A DNA stretch of 64,000 nucleotides from Litoditis marina (lineage: Eukaryota; Nematoda; Chromadorea; Rhabditida; Rhabditidae): the NCBI GenBank assembly GCA_964036275.1, contig OZ038440.1, positions 5,927,690 through 5,991,689 on the forward strand. Direction: 5' to 3'. This document shows, in pieces, positions 59,710 to 64,000 of this stretch; position 1 is the stretch's first letter; every line of letters begins with the position of its first letter. The notes below the pieces were generated by a model that searched no databases, was not told the origin of the DNA, and saw nothing but the letters and a program-made list of their open reading frames with translations. The translations under genes were made by a program, and so were the position numbers.

Positions 59710-61983
59710 ACTCATTTACTGAAACACAACATAAGTTGAAACTGCTGATTCAAAAAAGAAGTCAGGTTCGCAATAACTGCCCCATTTCTTGCTCTTAAAA
59801 AACTATCACAGGTTGCAAGACTTCCTGAAAAACCAGCTAAGAAAATGTGTGGACTGTAATACAGGCTTAGATCAGGGAATAACCCACTTATATCTGTCCA
59901 TTCAAAATTTCGAGAGCCATTTTAGAGATAATCCCATTGTTGTGTTCAATGAGAGTTTTTCAACCGAAAAAATGAGTTCTTCTGGTTCACCTTTTTACCA
60001 TCAGCTTTATAAAACGAGTATCCGTACAGATAGATACAGGCTACGCATACTATAGGAATGTGCACCATATCCTGACATACTGATATCTAAACGGAATGGT
60101 GAATCTGCTGCAAGAACACCCCGAATTCACACAATGTCTAAGTGGACTCCTCGGTACCCTTGTGGGCATTGCTCATAAATTGACCTCATCCTAGATTGGA
60201 ACCCGTGCACATGCACACGCACCAACGCTCGGGACGCGATGCCTACCAGTTTCCTTCTCACGGTAGCGGCAAGCAAATTGCTTCCCAAACCAAAAAAGGA
60301 CCACTTCTTCCCGAACGAGTTGGTTATGTAATATACCGAACAACTCTCCTCAACGCGGACTCAAACCGGCAGGAAATCGAACCAAACTCGAATAAACGTT
60401 ACTCAGTCGATCAACTTCAGCATTAATTAGTTGATTTGGTTCGGTTCCACCTTTGTAGGCCCCAATTTCGTTCGGTTCTGAAACGGAACACCTGCTTTGG
60501 AAAGAATCGGTTCGATTTCAATTCGGGAAGACGTTCACCGTATCGGCAGGAGAATCGAGGTGACAAAAAATAGATAACAACGTACTTGCGAATTTATTCA
60601 CGAACAAAACGCAGGTGTATTTTCTCAAGAACGTAAGTTGCTTTTGCATCACAACGTGCTAAAACTCACAACAAATGTGTTACCATCGGTCAAATAGGAT
60701 GATGGTATTCCGGAGACAAAAGGTAGAAGCCATGCCATACACCAGCTGAGTATAGTTCGCACATTTCCCAACTGGACTTGGGCAGCTTGCCAATGAAATT
60801 TCAAGGCAGTTTTTGAACATGTTGAAACACCTCAAAACAATAGAAATTTATGTGAAGGGTTCTTCCTCTTAGTTATAATTCGTATTCAGGGAAACTTTCT
60901 GTAAAATAAATGTTTTCTCTAAATAACAGTCTTCCAAAGTTTTTGGCACGCTGCCAACGAGTCTAGCTGGGAAATGTGATCACTATAATACCGTACGAGT
61001 GGTCCATATCTGATCACGTATTAAGTTAAAGACATAGGGCCACGCTCAACAATGAAATGATGTGTAGTAGTGGTTGTTATTATATTGTCTGCCATTGTAC
61101 CCGAACCACAAATACCATTTCTCAAAACGCCAATTGTGTGATGTGTTTCAGTAGTTTTCGATTTCTCACTGCTCTCGGAGTGACTCGCGGATTTTACGGG
61201 GTAAAACGTATACGTACACAACGTGCGAACCGTAATACGGGTTCTCGTTAAAAAACCGAGATGAAAATTTCGAGATTCTGCCCTTTTCTCTAGTATTGTT
61301 CCTATTGGGTGTTGATGTGGATTCCCAGCACTTTCCATTCAATTAAGCTAGATAACCATTTTTTGATTATGGTATGATTAAGCAGTTTGAAGTGTAATAT
61401 GGTGGAAAAGCAAGAAACAACTTTACATTAGCGAGCCGAACGGGCGGTACGTATACAGCGTTCTCACGTTTGCATAATATAGTACCCAATAAGAAAACTG
61501 AAAGCAGTCTACCCCCCTCTTTTCTCGGTTCAGTTTCAGAAGTCGTACCTCCACATGTCCTTCAAACATACAAATAGCAGATGGTTCGCACATATAATCC
61601 GTAGGTCCCTTTACTCTCATACGACAGGTAGATTTTTTTCTCAACTCGATTTTTGTTATGCTACTCATATTATTGTGAAACGGTCGTTTTCCACACACTC
61701 TACAGTCGCCATTTACCCCATAAAGACAGCAGAGGGTTCGATTGATTGAGCGATGCATGGCGAGCGGTCGTTGATCATTTGCCAGCGGCTCACAGAGTGT
61801 GTAGATCAATGATACGCAGACTGGCTGGCCCCTCGACGAATCCCGCCCCTTACGAAATCGATGGTACGATGTCCACAACGGTCTGACAAAACCTATAACT
61901 GCAATCTGGATTTCGATCGCGTGAGATGTCAATTGCGTTTTATAGTTACAACCCGGTTTCTGAATAAATCTATTCAGTCGTAC
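59710..61983. other. Gene-poor stretch
   Basis: No exon was recognised. TM4-TM7 exons of the truncated Srv-like receptor would be expected here on the minus strand, but I could not find them. The right part is occupied by the repeat at 61,718-61,895. Confidence 0.4.
61718..61895 (+). repeat. Dispersed ~175-bp repeat, copy 2
   Basis: It is collinear with 51,845-52,017. It lies about 90 bases beyond the TM3 exon of the Srv-like fragment, on the side where the next exon should be. Confidence 0.75.
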
Positions 61984-63609
61984 CTGCTTAAAACGGACTG
62001 TATACTTGAATACGGTGTACCTATTTGCCGCAATCAGAACATGTCCATATGGAACCACGTACCAAAAATAAATCATAAAAATATGCTGAAAAAAGGAAGT
62101 TCCCGGACAATAATAATGTAAATGTTTGTTTACAGTTACACGCACCCTAAATCTACTTGAATGAAAAAATAATAAAAAATGAATGAAGTTGCAAACGTGA
62201 AGATAAAATGTTAACGTCTTGTATCTTTCAAGATGTCAAAATAGATTTTGAACCAAATCGTAGAATACTTTGAACCTCTATTTTTCGAGTGAACTAGATC
62301 TAGAGTTGTTTTGGCCTTATTGAGCTCTCCTGTAACAACCGTTCTGAAATATCAATTTTCATTCGGAAACATCATCACCAGGTGGGAATGAGAGGCTTGA
62401 GCTTCCGTAGTACAAAAAGTAGTCAAATTAGTTTTATACTGTTGGAAGTTTTATGATATATTTGGTTTCATCGAGAAAAACTCTCACAGTATACGTTCTG
62501 ATGACAATTGTTTCTTGAAGATCACGTTTACGTGTTCACCTCACTGTGTAGTAGTAAAGTACAATAAGTAAGTAAAGTAAAATAATAAGTAAGTAGAGTA
62601 AAATAAGTAAAGTACAACAATAAAGTGCCAAACCAATAAATTTTTCTCTCTCGCCGGAATCGAACATGCGAGCAAACCTTTTGTAGCTGTGCGCTAACTA
62701 CGCTACGATGGTATATAACCGACAAGCTTTGGAATCGAAGACATGTGTCCGTGCACATCAAAAATTGAGTTATACAGTACACTTCCGTCTTTCCGTTGGC
62801 GACGACTATACCGAGTGCAAAACATTCGAACAAATAATCGAGTATACATCACCGCATTGTCTACAATATACCGAATGCTCACCAGATAGATGCTGGGATT
62901 ATCGGGTGGTTCGACAATCAATCCAAGCATCCTTGGGCGTAGTAAGCACTCAACTCCCAGAAAAGTGATCAATTCGGCAAAAAGATGAAGAACGAAGAGG
63001 GTATAAAACGGAGCACGGAACTGTGGCTTCTTTCGCTGCCCTGTAGTTATGTCATGTTCTTGTTCTATATTTGACGGTACTGTGGGAAAGTACACAGCAT
63101 GTACTTAAAGAAGGACGATATGTGGTCCGATCGCAACGCTTCAGTCCTTTAAAGTGCAATACATTTTTCAATTGCAGTTTAGAGACCGTTGACACGAGAT
63201 TGGTCCACATAATCGTCCTACTTTCAAATCCCAAAAACATTAGTTATCAGGAACTATTTGAATCCTGAGTGGACAATCAGCACCTCCACTCTGCATCGTA
63301 CTGCTTCGATAGTTTCAGGTTGTCGAGAAAAATACGTATTCATTATTTATATTAGATTCGGTACACGTATTAATCATATTTCCTAAACTTCACTCTCCAT
63401 CAATTGCAACTTTGAATTGTGAAGATAATATTCAGCTCAGCATAACGGTTGTAGTTTGTAGTTGTGATGCGTCGAATAAAACTTGAAACTTAAAGGTGAA
63501 ATTGCTGACCGATAATAACAGACACTATCGTCCAGACATACACGAATGCAGCACTCCATTTGATTATTATGACTGTAGAAGTAACAATGTCAATATCAAA
63601 AATGCCCAT
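61984..63609 (-). pseudogene. Truncated Srv/Srg-like chemoreceptor (TM1-TM3 exons only)
   Basis: Exons in reading order: 63609-63510 (ATG; MGIFDIDIVT, then TM1), 63040-62883 (FRAPFYTLFVLHLFAELITF, TM2), 62085-61984 (TM3 ending AANRYTVFKYTVRF). Borders are GT...AG and phases agree. Exon 1 is 100 nt, the same length as exon 1 of the Srv-like gene at 14.1 kb, and the aligned motifs (IIIKW..A..YVW.I.S) match. NRYT..K is the TM3 signature of the family. No TM4-TM7 exon was found downstream on the minus strand, where a dispersed repeat occurs instead. Either the gene is a fragment or the missing exons lie unrecognised at 59.7-61.7 kb. Confidence 0.65.
62623..62811 (-). repeat. tRNA-derived SINE, copy 4
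   Basis: On the minus strand it reads tatagtcgtcgccaacggaa, then tgtactgtataactc, a tagcgtagttagcgcac A-box region, gttcgattccgg B-box and tttggcac tail. It sits in intron 2 of the Srv-like fragment. A short gtaa/ataa-rich microsatellite (about 62,550-62,620) follows its tail. Confidence 0.7.
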
Positions 63610-64000
63610 ATTCAGAAGAAGATACTGAAATTGAAATCCCTGACAAGGCTGGGTTGGAGGAAATAATTTCCTGTAATGAAGGGCAACTATTTTACGTGAT
63701 TGTCGATGGATTGTTTGGTATTTACACAATGAAATGTTTCATAACGTAGCGACGTGTTGTTAACACATAGAAACGTTAGGATACTTTGAACATTTGATAT
63801 GACATGATCAGTGTATGCAACCAGAGCCACGGAGCAGAGCAGGGGAAAGTGAAGGGAACTGCAACGGCTCTATTTTATTCGGTTCGCAGATAACATTCCC
63901 ACCCTGCTATTTCACTGGAACCGACTTTGTTAAGTCTCAGATTTAATGATAAGTTGTACGAAGAGATGTTTACGGTGAATGTGAGAATAAAGCAAGTCGG
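63610..64000. other. Upstream flank of the Srv-like fragment
   Basis: No exon was recognised. This is the 5' side of the minus-strand receptor fragment. Confidence 0.4.

Noticed and set aside
61423..62145. A 240-codon open frame on the minus strand, the second longest in the window.
   Set aside because: Only the 34 codons at 61,984-62,085 make protein sense, as the TM3 exon of a receptor. The rest crosses a splice donor and a dispersed repeat and has no family resemblance.
1..64000. A search by eye for CRISPR arrays, operons, bacterial mobile elements, viral genes and intact transposase or reverse-transcriptase frames.
   Set aside because: None was found. All repeats seen are short and non-coding, and the genes are spliced and animal-like.

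Overview
The window is eukaryotic and looks like nuclear DNA of a free-living, rhabditid-type nematode. It is AT-rich, with compact multi-exon genes whose short coding exons are more GC-rich than their introns. Most introns are GT...AG with worm-like ttttcag acceptors. Two families of nematode-style seven-transmembrane chemoreceptors are present, and several short non-autonomous transposon families are scattered through introns and spacers. No bacterial features, CRISPR arrays, rRNA genes or convincing functional tRNA genes were found. All gene models were built by hand from splice phase and protein logic; none has been checked against transcripts. Layout: 4.2-12.2 kb (+) holds a seven-exon gene for an OXR1/NCOA7-type TLDc protein of 507 aa. 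14.1-17.0 kb (+) holds a Srv/Srg-like receptor that is probably a pseudogene, with a stop codon and a GC-rich palindrome in its second exon. 17.7-21.7 kb and 23.5-26.8 kb (both -) hold two complete Srh/Sri/Str-type receptors of 337 and 334 aa, each with seven exons of nearly identical lengths. 28.5-42.75 kb is a direct tandem duplication. Its right copy carries an intact receptor of the same family (38.4-41.65 kb, +, 336 aa). Its left copy has lost exons 1-4 and keeps only exons 5-7. 43.5-54.1 kb (+) holds a 22-exon gene of about 930 aa that joins two KH-like domains to a P-loop GTPase, a Cys/His-rich region and a helical C-terminus; this is the most unusual gene here. 54-64 kb is repeat-dominated: a 2-kb palindrome (57.66-59.71 kb), several short repeats, and a truncated Srv-like receptor on the minus strand (61.98-63.61 kb). 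How the parts relate: the receptor cluster is a typical tandemly expanding, decaying chemosensory array, while the TLDc gene and the KH-GTPase gene on either side look like single genes unrelated to it. The duplication works as a natural transposon trap: three short elements are present in one copy and absent from the other. The repeat families recognised are: a ~130-bp element with CACGTGA near both ends (10 copies), a ~190-bp tRNA-derived SINE (4 good copies plus degraded ones), a G-run-rich element with CAGGGAA termini, and several single hairpin elements.
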